This document shows, piece by piece, positions 1-5,997 of a DNA stretch of 8,530 bases. Made by a program: the position numbers and the translations under genes. Positions within the stretch are counted from its first letter, which is position 1. Each line of letters starts with the position of its first letter. Origin of the DNA: Deltaproteobacteria bacterium (GTDB lineage: Bacteria > Desulfobacterota > DSM-4660 > Desulfatiglandales > Desulfatiglandaceae); assembly GCA_021159825.1 (NCBI GenBank), contig JAGHDR010000400.1:1-8530 (forward strand). Direction: 5' to 3'. Under the pieces are notes generated by a model, which saw nothing but the letters and a program-made list of their open reading frames with translations, was not told the DNA's origin and did not search any database.

Positions 1-330
1 GCGTATATGAAAGCGAAACCCGTGGTGCTGGAACCCATCATGAAGGTATCGGTGGAAGGCCCTTCCGAATTCCAGGGCAATGTCATGGGTTCCATCAACC
101 AGCGGCGCGGAATGATTATCAGCAACACGGAAGACGGCGCTGACTCCACCGTAGAAGCGGAAGTCCCTTTGGCTGAAATGTTCGGTTACGCGACAACCCT
201 CAGGTCCCTGACCCAGGGAAAGGCCGAATTCACCATGGAATTTTCCAAATACCAAAGACTTCCCGAATCCCTTTTAGAAGAGCTCATAAATAACGCAAAG
301 AAAAACTCAAAAGGAGGTGGGAAATCGTGA
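1..330 (+). CDS. fusA: Elongation factor G, C-terminal fragment (cut by window edge)
   Basis: EF-G is the ribosomal translocase GTPase of the cytoplasm. Only its last 110 codons are here. The frame is open from base 1 (Ala-Tyr-Met...), so the Met at base 7 is internal and not a start. The fragment enters at the domain IV/V junction with [12 protein letters not shown] and then covers domain [16 protein letters not shown], the [13 protein letters not shown] segment and [15 protein letters not shown]. These are hallmark EF-G C-terminal motifs. The GTPase domain lies upstream of the window. The protein ends in a Lys/Gly-rich tail ([10 protein letters not shown]). Its TGA stop overlaps the GTG start of the next gene, and the next gene's ribosome site lies inside its last codons, so the two are probably coupled. 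Bacteria of this group often carry more than one EF-G; which copy this is cannot be told from the fragment. Confidence 0.95.
   Translation, partial: AYMKAKPVVLEPIMKVSVEGPSEFQGNVMGSINQRRGMIISNTEDGADSTVEAEVPLAEMFGYATTLRSLTQGKAEFTMEFSKYQRLPESLLEELINNAKKNSKGGGKS
312..329 (+). promoter_or_regulatory. Strong ribosome-binding site and GTG start inside the end of the EF-G gene
   Basis: AGGAGG at 312-317 is a perfect Shine-Dalgarno sequence 9 nt before the GTG at 327. It fixes the non-ATG start of the ATPase gene. The GTGA arrangement (start 327-329, upstream stop 328-330) is the classic 4-bp overlap of coupled genes. Confidence 0.85.
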
Positions 331-1022
331 AAGATTTCATATCCGTCAGCCCGCTAAAAATTCTTGAACAATCATCACGCCGGGGCCTGGGCCCGGGGAA
401 CTTGGGGGTTTTGATTGCGCGCGCAGGCGTCGGCAAAACCGCCTGTTTGATTCATATTGCATTGGACAGAATCTTTCGGGGGGAAAAACTGATTCATGTT
501 TCTCTTGAAGAGGGCCCCGAAAAGGTAACGGCTTATTATAATGTCATCTATTATGATCTGCTGAAAGCGCTGAACCTTCCGGATGATGACGAGTACCGCA
601 TGCGCATCGATCGGAATCGCATGATCCTGGCCTACCTGAATCAGAGTTTTGAGCTGGATCGGCTCGAAGCCAACTTGAAAAACCTGGCCGAACGGTTGGA
701 TTTCAGACCCAACACTATCATTATTGACGGCCTTGATTTTGAAAAAGCAGGAAGAGACATGCTGGAGGGCCTCAGGAAAACGGGTCGGGCTTTCGGGGCG
801 GATATATGGTTGTCGGCACTTTCCCACCGCCACATCACCGAAACCAATGAACGGGGTATCCCCCACCCAATCGCCGGCCTTGACGATCTGTTGAGCATCG
901 TTATCCAACTGGTCCCCGAGCCAACGGGTGTTTTTCTGCGACTGCTCAAAGACCATGACAACTCCGGGAATCCCGACATCAGCGTAAAGCTGGATCCCAA
1001 CACTTTCCTGGCGATGGATTAG
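327..1022 (+). CDS. RecA/KaiC-fold P-loop ATPase, function unknown
   Basis: This 231-residue soluble protein is a minimal RecA-like ATPase core. It shows a Walker A-like loop ARAGVGKT (residues 31-38, Ala where the first Gly is usual) and a strand ending in SLEEGPEKV (59-67), where the Glu pair sits where KaiC/RecA-type proteins carry the catalytic Glu. A Walker B strand TIIIDG follows (130-135), then SALSHRH (about 163-169) and a C-terminal beta region with LLKDHDNSG, as in KaiC/DnaB-type cores. Between A and B is a mostly helical, charged insert (about 68-128). There is no signal peptide or membrane segment. The start is set by a perfect ribosome site. Overlap with the EF-G gene suggests co-translation and perhaps a translation-linked or regulatory role, but that is inference. 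I do not recognise a named family; a KaiC-like regulator or DNA-repair ATPase are alternatives. Confidence 0.82.
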   Translation: MKDFISVSPLKILEQSSRRGLGPGNLGVLIARAGVGKTACLIHIALDRIFRGEKLIHVSLEEGPEKVTAYYNVIYYDLLKALNLPDDDEYRMRIDRNRMILAYLNQSFELDRLEANLKNLAERLDFRPNTIIIDGLDFEKAGRDMLEGLRKTGRAFGADIWLSALSHRHITETNERGIPHPIAGLDDLLSIVIQLVPEPTGVFLRLLKDHDNSGNPDISVKLDPNTFLAMD

Positions 1023-1033
1023 AAAAATCGTAG

Positions 1034-1051
1034 GGGCAGGCGTGCCTGCCC
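1034..1051. repeat. GC-rich 8-bp perfect inverted repeat, possible dispersed-repeat fragment
   Basis: GGGCAGGC (1034-1041) and GCCTGCCC (1044-1051) are perfect inverted copies separated by GT, 12 bp after the ATPase stop codon. There is no T-run after it, so it is not a standard intrinsic terminator. The GTAGGGGCAGGC...GCCTGCCC style resembles palindromic intergenic repeats I associate from general knowledge with many bacterial genomes; copy number cannot be judged here. Confidence 0.5.
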
Positions 1052-1081
1052 GATGAAGGACCTGCGTGTCCACCGAATGAA

Positions 1082-1228
1082 ATGAAAGTCAACTGTCAGG
1101 AATATCGAAAAAGCATGGCGCTGCTGGGGTTGAAGCTGCGCCTGAAGGAAGCGCCGGTCAACACCAAGGAACGTGAGGAGATCGAAAAGCAGATTGCCAT
1201 CCTCGAAAAGGAACTGGAACTGGATTAA
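1082..1228 (+). CDS. Small coiled-coil protein, 48 residues, unknown function
   Basis: The frame ATG(1082)-TAA(1228) encodes MKVNCQEYRKSMALLGLK..., a 48-residue acidic/basic helical peptide. The second half (about residues 27-48, KEREEIEKQIAILEKELELD) has heptad-like Leu/Ile spacing typical of a short coiled coil. There is one Cys (C5). An in-frame stop at 1031-1033 and no earlier ATG make 1082 the only ATG start. No strong ribosome site is visible (GAAGGA at 1055-1060 is too distant). It lies 59 bp after the ATPase on the same strand and ends 4 bp before the convergent dtd stop. The tidy fit between genes and the amphipathic composition argue that it is real. It may be a small adaptor or oligomerising protein, but no function can be assigned. 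Confidence 0.6.
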   Translation: MKVNCQEYRKSMALLGLKLRLKEAPVNTKEREEIEKQIAILEKELELD

Positions 1229-1232
1229 TGTG

Positions 1233-1682
1233 TCAAAAGGTCTTGTGGCTATCCAGCATCAAGGTTACGGGACCGTCGTTGATCAGATGAATATCCATCA
1301 TTTCCTGAAACATTCCCGTGGCAACGGTAAGCCCCTTTCGTTTCAGCAATTCCACGAAGTGTTCATATAATTTTCTGGCGGGTTCCGGGGGTGCGGCTTT
1401 CACAAATGAAGGTCTGCGGCCTTTCCGGCAATCTCCCCAGAGGGTAAACTGCGAAACCACCAGGGCGGCGCCGCCCGTATCCAGAAGCGAAAGGTTCATG
1501 AAACCCTTTTCGTCGGAAAAAATTCTCAAATGTGCAATTTTGCCGGCCAGGTATTCGCAGTCTTTTAACGTATCATCCCGCCCCACGCCCAGCAAGATCA
1601 GTAATCCCGGACCGATCCGCCCCACCACGCGGTTCTTGACTTCCACCCTGGACTCTTTTACCCTCTGTGCCACAGCTCTCAT
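1233..1682 (-). CDS. dtd: D-aminoacyl-tRNA deacylase
   Basis: This enzyme removes D-amino acids wrongly attached to tRNA, and also Gly from mischarged tRNA(Ala), recycling free tRNA in the cytoplasm. At 149 residues it has the usual family length. It carries the active-site motif [17 protein letters not shown] (residues 77-93) and the Gly-cisPro motif NDGPVT (135-140; GP at 137-138), which together form the chirality-checking pocket at the dimer interface. The N-terminus [15 protein letters not shown] is typical. AGGGAGA (complement of 1692-1698) lies 9 nt before the start. The gene stands alone on its strand: divergent from the radical SAM gene (69 bp between starts) and convergent with the 48-residue gene. 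Nothing essential is missing. Confidence 0.96.
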   Translation of the reverse strand: MRAVAQRVKESRVEVKNRVVGRIGPGLLILLGVGRDDTLKDCEYLAGKIAHLRIFSDEKGFMNLSLLDTGGAALVVSQFTLWGDCRKGRRPSFVKAAPPEPARKLYEHFVELLKRKGLTVATGMFQEMMDIHLINDGPVTLMLDSHKTF

Positions 1683-1751
1683 GGGTGATATTCTCCCTGT
1701 ACGGACGAATAATCATTCGCCCTGCCACTTTTTATGGGTTCACGATTCTCC

Positions 1752-3113
1752 ATGAAACCGTCACTGATTCCCATCAACACCTGGCTTTATGATTTATCGG
1801 CCTACGATCACTGGAGCAAGCCTCTGGGGCTTCTGTCTCTGGCAACGGACCTCAGGCGGAAGGGGTTTGACATCCATCTCATCGACTGCATGGATGTGGA
1901 CCACCCCGCCATGATTGAACGGTCAACGCTCAAGCCGCCCAAGAGGCGGCAATACGGTACCGGAAAATTCTGGCGTCAAATCGTGTCGAAACCCGCTGCC
2001 CTCAAAGGAACCGATCGGCCCTACAGCCGTTACGGGCTGTTACCGGAGATTTTCGAGGAAGCCGTAAGGCGGGTTAAGAATCCTTCGGCTATCCTGGTGA
2101 CGTCCCTTATGACCTACTGGTATCCCGGTGTTTTTGAGGCGATCCGGCGTGCCCAAAAAATACATCCGGAGGTTCCGGTCATTTTAGGCGGCATATATGC
2201 CAGGTTGTGCCGGGACCACGCCATCCGATACTCAGAAGCGGATCGGGTTGTTTCAGAGCAGGGCATTCCCGCCATATATGACACCCTGAAAGATTACGGG
2301 ATTTCCATTCCCAATGAAATACCGGATGAAACAAAACCCCATTATCCTGCCTTTGATCTGTTGCGCAGAATCCATTACATCTGCCTCATGACATCCACCG
2401 GTTGTCCCTACCGGTGCCATTACTGCGCCAGCCACTTCCTTTTTCCCGAATTTATCCAGAGCGACCCGGATGAAATTCTGGCGGAAATCCTTTTTTGGCA
2501 CAAAAAATGGGGCATTCGGGATTTTGCTTTTTACGACGACGCATTGCTGGTGTCATCGAATACCCACACGGCGGTGCTCCTTGAGCGTATTGCCCGCCTC
2601 AATCTTCATGTCAGATTTCACACCCCGAATGCCATTCATGTCAGGGAAATCACAAAACTCATCGCCGAACTTCTTCATCAAACCGGGTTTCAAACCATTC
2701 GACTGGGCCTGGAGGCGTCAGACAGCGGCAAACGCTGGGACCTGGACAAAAAAATATCAAAAGGCGATTTTGCCCGGGCCATGGATCACCTGCGAAATGC
2801 CGGGTTTCATACCAGGCAAATCGGCGCTTACATCATGATGGGATTGCCCGGGCAATCCCCGGATGCCGTGGCCGAAACCATTCATCATGCGGATCGATGC
2901 GGCAGCATCCCCTACCTTTCGGAATATTCACCCATTCCCCATACCCGGCTCTGGGAAAAAGCGGTGGACACCTCATCGTATGACCTCTCATCGGAGCCCT
3001 TGTTTCATAATAATTCGCTCCTCCCTTGTTGGGATAGCACTCAGAAACGCCAAATCCCCCGTTTGAAACGGCTGGTTTCCCAAGTTCGGGAGAAGTACCG
3101 CGGAAAACCCTAG
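1752..3113 (+). CDS. Radical SAM protein with an N-terminal B12-binding-like domain
   Basis: About 453 residues from the ATG at 1752. The N-terminal third resembles the Rossmann-like cobalamin-binding domain of the B12-binding radical SAM superfamily: PLGLLSLATDLRRKGFDIHLID (residues 24-45), PVILGGIYA near 142-150 and ADRVVSEQG in place of the usual GEGE strand. No DxHxxG cobalamin ligand motif is seen, as in many members. The central radical SAM domain has the [4Fe-4S] motif C218-x3-C222-x2-C225 (GCPYRCHYC), then FAFYDDALL, RLGLEAS and the MGLPGQ strand (about 363-368). The C-terminal region is hydrophilic and variable. It should cleave S-adenosylmethionine reductively to make a radical; the substrate is unknown. 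An ATG at 1734, in frame, would add six residues; neither start has a clear ribosome site. I prefer 1752 because MKPSLIPINTWLYD matches the usual first beta strand. It appears monocistronic. Confidence 0.85.
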   Translation: MKPSLIPINTWLYDLSAYDHWSKPLGLLSLATDLRRKGFDIHLIDCMDVDHPAMIERSTLKPPKRRQYGTGKFWRQIVSKPAALKGTDRPYSRYGLLPEIFEEAVRRVKNPSAILVTSLMTYWYPGVFEAIRRAQKIHPEVPVILGGIYARLCRDHAIRYSEADRVVSEQGIPAIYDTLKDYGISIPNEIPDETKPHYPAFDLLRRIHYICLMTSTGCPYRCHYCASHFLFPEFIQSDPDEILAEILFWHKKWGIRDFAFYDDALLVSSNTHTAVLLERIARLNLHVRFHTPNAIHVREITKLIAELLHQTGFQTIRLGLEASDSGKRWDLDKKISKGDFARAMDHLRNAGFHTRQIGAYIMMGLPGQSPDAVAETIHHADRCGSIPYLSEYSPIPHTRLWEKAVDTSSYDLSSEPLFHNNSLLPCWDSTQKRQIPRLKRLVSQVREKYRGKP

Positions 3114-3537
3114 CCAGAGATATTTGAAATTTTGATCTTCCTTGACTTTGACGAAAAACCCTAGTTTTTGTAGTTACTTATTTATGGCATGTCAAGCCCT
3201 TTATCAACGCCACCATCTTGGTTCAGGGGAATTTCGGAATAGCCACGGCAGAAATGCAGCGGATTCAAGAATCAAAAGATTTTCAAGAAGAAGGCGGGAT
3301 CGAAGGGCATAGGGAAGACTTATCGGGAAACACCGCTGGGAAATGGTGTGGGAATCTAAAAGCAATGGGAAAGTAGCTAACAAACAACAAGAAACGTAGT
3401 ATTTAGAGTCAGTTTTGCATTGACTAATACAGTAGCTGAGTGCAGGCAACATAATAAAGAATTCGTTAACCAAATTTCTTCTTTGATTCAATGAAAAAAA
3501 AAGGATTAAGAATGGTTTATATCGAGACAAAAAACCA
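3114..3537. other. AT-rich intergenic stretch (424 bp) without a convincing gene
   Basis: Composition is visibly more AT-rich than the flanking genes. A weak hairpin AAAAAC-CCTA-GTTTTT (3154-3169) follows the radical SAM gene and could be a poor bidirectional terminator. The 10-bp sequence AAAACCCTAG occurs at the end of the radical SAM gene (3104-3113) and again at 3155-3164. A plus-strand frame is open from 3152 to the TAG at 3374-3376 (about 74 codons, ending ...GNLKAMGK) but has no early start codon, ribosome site or recognisable motif; it could be a decayed gene. The opposite-strand open frame (3204-3530) begins at TTG and is low-complexity. Nine consecutive A residues occur around 3493-3501. 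Confidence 0.5.
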
Positions 3538-3894
3538 CTAAAGTAGCCCCTTCTCCCTCAAAACCGTCATGGAGCGATGACCGATACTCGTGACCTGGCT
3601 CAAAGCCCGGGTAAGATGCACCACCGATTCAGGGGCCACACCTGAGTCGATCATGACAACGGCTTTGCCGATGTATTTTTCGATCTCATCCCATGATTCG
3701 TCTCCCGAAAGGTTTCGCGCCAGCAGAATCTCCTGCCGCATCATCTCGATATTCATCCTGATTACTTTCTGCGCCCCCTCTTTTTCGGGAAAAGGCAACC
3801 CATTCAGCAGTTCGAGAGACTGAGATGCGCAGATAAGGCTGGTTTTAACCTTTTCACTCTGGGAAAAGGCCATAATGGCCTGACTTGTTTCCAT
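3538..3894 (-). CDS. Conserved-looking hypothetical helical protein, 118 residues
   Basis: I do not recognise this protein. It has no signal peptide, membrane span or Cys motif (a single Cys near residue 22). It reads as almost all alpha-helix: helices around residues 14-32, 38-62 (KVIRMNIEMMRQEILLARNL) and 66-82, then SGVAPESVVHLTRALSQVTSIGHRSMTVLREKGLL at the C-terminus. The start is well supported: AAGGAG (complement of 3904-3909) lies 9 nt before the ATG, and a promoter-like sequence lies further upstream. It is transcribed divergently from pyrR across a 214-bp spacer. Spacing and ribosome site make it a real gene. A small regulatory or adaptor protein is possible, but that is inference only. 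Confidence 0.8.
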   Translation of the reverse strand: METSQAIMAFSQSEKVKTSLICASQSLELLNGLPFPEKEGAQKVIRMNIEMMRQEILLARNLSGDESWDEIEKYIGKAVVMIDSGVAPESVVHLTRALSQVTSIGHRSMTVLREKGLL

Positions 3895-3981
3895 AAAAAA
3901 CTTCTCCTTAATATGTATGCAAAGGCTTTTTGCCGGGTTGTATGTGTTTCCGCCGCTGTTTAGAAAGGAACAATGCCGTTC

Positions 3982-4010
3982 TTTGTACAGGATAAGGGGA
4001 AATTTGTCAC
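3982..4010 (-). promoter_or_regulatory. Candidate sigma-70-type promoter for the 118-residue hypothetical gene
   Basis: On the minus strand GTGACA (complement of 4005-4010, 5/6 to TTGACA) is followed after exactly 17 bp by TACAAA (complement of 3982-3987, 4/6 to TATAAT). Transcription would begin near 3975, giving a leader of about 80 nt before the ATG at 3894. Sequence match only. Confidence 0.4.
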
Positions 4011-4047
4011 ACCTTTCTTCGCATGCCCTGAAAAGTCAACAATTTTA

Positions 4048-4076
4048 TTGACATGGCCATAAACCTATGCTAGCTG
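4048..4076 (+). promoter_or_regulatory. Candidate promoter for pyrR-yjbQ, overlapped by a small dyad
   Basis: A perfect TTGACA (4048-4053) stands 17 bp before TAGCTG (4071-4076), a poor -10 that is however preceded by TGC as in extended -10 promoters. The -35 forms one arm of GTCAA (4035-4039)...TTGAC (4048-4052), a 5-bp dyad with an 8-bp spacer that could be an operator. A start near 4083 would place the ATG at 4067 upstream of the transcript, which supports 4109 as the pyrR start. Confidence 0.35.
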
Positions 4077-4108
4077 TTATGGCTTTTTCATTGTCGTGGG
4101 GTTCTGTT

Positions 4109-4657
4109 ATGAAAACAGGAATAATCCTGGGTAAAGAAGAGATTGTCCAACATCTTCAGGAAATTGCAGATCAAATCGTCGCGAAGCACGGCTCCGACAA
4201 AGAAATTATCCTCATCGGCATTCGCACGGGTGGTGCCTTCCTGGCGGCACGGCTTCAGAAAGCTCTGATCAAATCAGGTGCGCCAACCCCGCCCCTGGGG
4301 ATTCTGGATATTACCCTTTACCGGGATGACTGGACAAAGATCGGTTCCGTTCCCATCGTGGGGAAAACGGAACTGCCCTTTTCCATTGACGGGAAACGGT
4401 TAATTTTGGTGGATGATGTGCTTTACACGGGAAGAACCGTCCGTGCCGCCATGGATGCCCTGATGGATTACGGTCGCCCAAAAAAGATTGAACTGGCCAT
4501 TCTGGCAGACCGGGGAGCGGACTACCGGGAACTTCCCATTGCACCGGACTATAAGGGCGAAACATGGACCACATCCGCGGAAGAAACCATCAACGTGTAT
4601 CTGGAGGAAGAGGGCTTTGAGGATCATGTGGCCATTGAAAAGAAAAAGGCCGCATAA
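4109..4657 (+). CDS. pyrR: PyrR: pyrimidine operon regulator / uracil phosphoribosyltransferase
   Basis: PyrR combines uracil phosphoribosyltransferase activity (uracil + PRPP to UMP) with, in some bacteria, UMP-dependent binding of pyr mRNA. The 182-residue protein from 4109 matches family length. It has GIRTGG (37-42), LDITLYRDD (66-74), the PRPP-binding signature ILVDDVLYTGRTV (about 99-111) and LADRG (132-136), all standard PyrR motifs. An in-frame ATG at 4067 would add 14 residues (MLAVMAFSLSWGSV) unlike any PyrR N-terminus; MKTGIILGKEEI is the expected beginning, though only a weak TGGGG precedes it. No PyrR-type attenuator (alternative hairpins plus T-run) is visible in the leader. The yjbQ-like gene follows after 38 bp and is probably cotranscribed. 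The C-terminus carries an extra acidic/lysine-rich tail (EEEGFEDHVAIEKKKAA). Confidence 0.95.
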   Translation: MKTGIILGKEEIVQHLQEIADQIVAKHGSDKEIILIGIRTGGAFLAARLQKALIKSGAPTPPLGILDITLYRDDWTKIGSVPIVGKTELPFSIDGKRLILVDDVLYTGRTVRAAMDALMDYGRPKKIELAILADRGADYRELPIAPDYKGETWTTSAEETINVYLEEEGFEDHVAIEKKKAA

Positions 4658-4695
4658 ATGATGCCCCTTTCACCGAATATTTTAAGGAGATTCCC

Positions 4696-5094
4696 ATGCC
4701 CATCACGGTTTCCGTAAAAACGATTGCACGGGTTGAACTGGTGGATGTTACGTACCTGGTGCAACAGGAAGTCGAAAAAGCAGGTGTTAAGGATGGGCTT
4801 TGTGTGGTTTATGTCCCTCATACCACCTCGGGCATCACCATCAATGAAGGGGCTGACCCGGCGGTCTGTTCCGACATCATCAAAAAGTTGAAACAGTTGG
4901 TACCGCCCCATGACGGGTACCGGCACATGGAAGGAAATTCCGACAGCCACATCAAAGCATCCATCATGGGCAGCTCGGTGACGGTGCTGGTGGAAGGGGG
5001 GCGCCTGGTCCTGGGCACCTGGCAGAAAATTTTCTATTGTGAATTTGATGGCCCCCGGTCCCGCAAGGTTTTCGTTAAAATGGTCAATTGCTAA
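4696..5094 (+). CDS. yjbQ: YjbQ/UPF0047 family protein (secondary thiamine-phosphate synthase type)
   Basis: At 132 residues this is a full-length single-domain UPF0047/YjbQ protein. Signature blocks are YVPHTTSGITINEGADP (residues 39-55), GYRHMEGNSDSHIKASIMGSS (74-94) with the conserved His/Asn/Asp cluster H77, N81, D83, H85, and the C-terminal LVLGTWQKIFYCEFDGPRSRKV (104-125). The E. coli member has been linked genetically to weak thiamine-phosphate synthase activity; the main role of the family is still unsettled, so the enzymatic name should be held loosely. The start is supported by AAGGAG at 4684-4689, 6 nt before the ATG. It follows pyrR closely. Its last 11 bases overlap the 3' end of phoU on the other strand. 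Confidence 0.92.
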   Translation: MPITVSVKTIARVELVDVTYLVQQEVEKAGVKDGLCVVYVPHTTSGITINEGADPAVCSDIIKKLKQLVPPHDGYRHMEGNSDSHIKASIMGSSVTVLVEGGRLVLGTWQKIFYCEFDGPRSRKVFVKMVNC

Positions 5095-5779
5095 AGTCCT
5101 GTGGCGGATTCTTTAATTTCAGATCTTCTTCTCGATGCCTGAAAATCTTACCTTCAATCATGTAGATCACTTCTTCAGCAATGTTGGTTGCATGATCCGC
5201 AATCCGTTCCAGATGGCGCGCAATCAAAAACAAGTTGAGAAGATATGCTACCCGATCCGGCTGCTGTTTGATCGCTATTTTGACTTCGTCATAATTCATG
5301 TGGTTCATGCGATCCACCTCATCGTCATCAAGGCATACCTGGTAAGCCAGATCCACATCCTGGTTTACAAAGGCGTCAAGGCTGTCTTTGAGCATGGCCG
5401 CTGCTTTTTCCGCCATGGCGGTGAAATCAAACGTGAAGGAGACGGGCAGGCGTTTTGATATGTTCTCCACACGTTCGGCGATGTTGACGGCCTCATCGCC
5501 CACACGCTCCAGATCTGTGTTTATCTTATTGACAATATTGACAAACCGCAAATCCACGGCCACCGGCTGGTGAAGGGCAATGATTTTGAGGCATTCCTCT
5601 TCCACTTCCACTTCAGCCTCGTCAATGTCCCTGTCGGATTCGATAATCCGCCGGGCCAGATCACCGTCCTTTGTCTCAAATGCCTTGATGACCATGCGCA
5701 CCCGCTCCTCGGCCATGGCGCCGAGAGAAAGAATAAGCTTTTTTAAATGCGACAGTTCTTTTTGCAAATGCCTTTTCAT
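5084..5779 (-). CDS. phoU: Phosphate transport/regulation protein PhoU
   Basis: PhoU is a cytoplasmic, peripheral protein that connects the Pst transporter to the PhoR sensor and damps phosphate uptake. The 231-residue form shows two homologous three-helix bundles, each with the metal-binding signature: DLERVGDEAVNIAE (residues 89-102) and HLERIADHATNIAEEV (189-204). The start at 5779 (MKRHLQKELSHLKK) is chosen because AAGGAG (complement of 5786-5791) lies 6 nt upstream and because it matches the family N-terminus. A longer frame from 5827 would begin inside the pstB-phoU palindrome and is unlikely. It is the last gene of the pst operon, separated from pstB by the 186-bp palindrome, and its end overlaps the convergent yjbQ gene by 11 bp (5084-5094). 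Confidence 0.96.
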   Translation of the reverse strand: MKRHLQKELSHLKKLILSLGAMAEERVRMVIKAFETKDGDLARRIIESDRDIDEAEVEVEEECLKIIALHQPVAVDLRFVNIVNKINTDLERVGDEAVNIAERVENISKRLPVSFTFDFTAMAEKAAAMLKDSLDAFVNQDVDLAYQVCLDDDEVDRMNHMNYDEVKIAIKQQPDRVAYLLNLFLIARHLERIADHATNIAEEVIYMIEGKIFRHREEDLKLKNPPQDFSN

Positions 5780-5811
5780 GACAATCTCCTTGCGGTTCAT
5801 CCCATAGCATC

Positions 5812-5997
5812 TAAGGAACGTGGCCAAAATAACTTCCCCAACTATGCATCATAGCTTCAGGCCGTTTTTGTCCAATCTGAAATCACAAACATATTAAAAT
5901 AGCTCACTATTCCTTCAACTTTTGTGATTTCAGATCAAACAAGCCCGACCCAAATCTATGCGCCTACTTGTGGAAGTTATTCCGTCCACGCTCCTAA
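5812..5997 (-). repeat. 186-bp imperfect palindrome filling the pstB-phoU spacer (MITE-like element or structured RNA)
   Basis: The left half (5811-5889) and the reverse complement of the right half (5921-5998) align over 79 columns with 58 identities, one single-base bulge and 20 mismatches. Blocks include TTAGGAGCGTGG against TAAGGAACGTGG at the tips, AATAACTTCC (5828-5837) against its complement (5972-5981), CATAG (5850-5854) against its complement, and a perfect 15-bp core. All blocks share one centre near 5905. Ten of the mismatches become G-U pairs in a minus-strand RNA, the direction in which the pst operon is read. Beyond 5811 and 5998 similarity stops. The right tip covers the pstB stop codon (TAG, complement of 5994-5996). 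TA dinucleotides sit at both tips, which would suit a TA-targeting MITE, but no clean target duplication is proved. Copy number elsewhere is unknown. Confidence 0.85.
5875..5935 (-). ncRNA. Core hairpin: 15-bp perfect stem with a nested small hairpin
   Basis: ATCTGAAATCACAAA (5875-5889) and TTTGTGATTTCAGAT (5921-5935) are perfect inverted copies 31 nt apart. Inside, AATAG (5898-5902), CTCA, CTATT (5907-5911) forms a second hairpin on the same centre; in minus-strand RNA it gains two more G-U pairs. The result is a long stem, an internal loop of about 6-9 nt on each side and a capped tip with a UGAG tetraloop. No T-run follows on either strand, so it is not a standard terminator. It is the inner part of the larger palindrome, called ncRNA only in the sense of a structured mRNA segment. 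Confidence 0.6.

Noticed and set aside
375..1073. Long minus-strand open frame opposite the ATPase gene
   Set aside because: It is a shadow of the real gene, with no ribosome site, no motif and an implausible composition; the plus strand carries clear ATPase motifs.
3154..3169. Intrinsic terminator AAAAAC...GTTTTT after the radical SAM gene
   Set aside because: The stem is nearly all A-T with one G-C pair; too weak to call with confidence, so it is only mentioned in the gap entry.
3142..3180. Promoter from TTGACT at 3142 (and a similar one at 3420)
   Set aside because: No -10-like hexamer at 16-18 bp in either case, and no gene follows.
3204..3530. 108-codon minus-strand open frame in the AT-rich gap
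   Set aside because: It starts at TTG without a ribosome site, is rich in Leu/Ser/Cys in an AT-rich context and shows no domain.
4067..4108. Longer PyrR start at 4067
   Set aside because: The extra 14 residues are hydrophobic and not PyrR-like, and the position overlaps the likely promoter.
5780..5827. Longer PhoU start at 5827
   Set aside because: It begins inside the palindrome tip, and the strong AAGGAG at 5786-5791 points to 5779, which matches the family N-terminus.
5812..5997. Integron attC site
   Set aside because: It is longer than typical attC sites, lacks paired GTTRRRY/RYYYAAC cores (only one tip is even close) and lies inside an operon with no cassette.
5812..5997. Pho box or intrinsic terminator as explanation of the palindrome
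   Set aside because: No direct-repeat CTGTCAT-type Pho box is seen, no T-run follows on either strand, and the size is far beyond either type of site.
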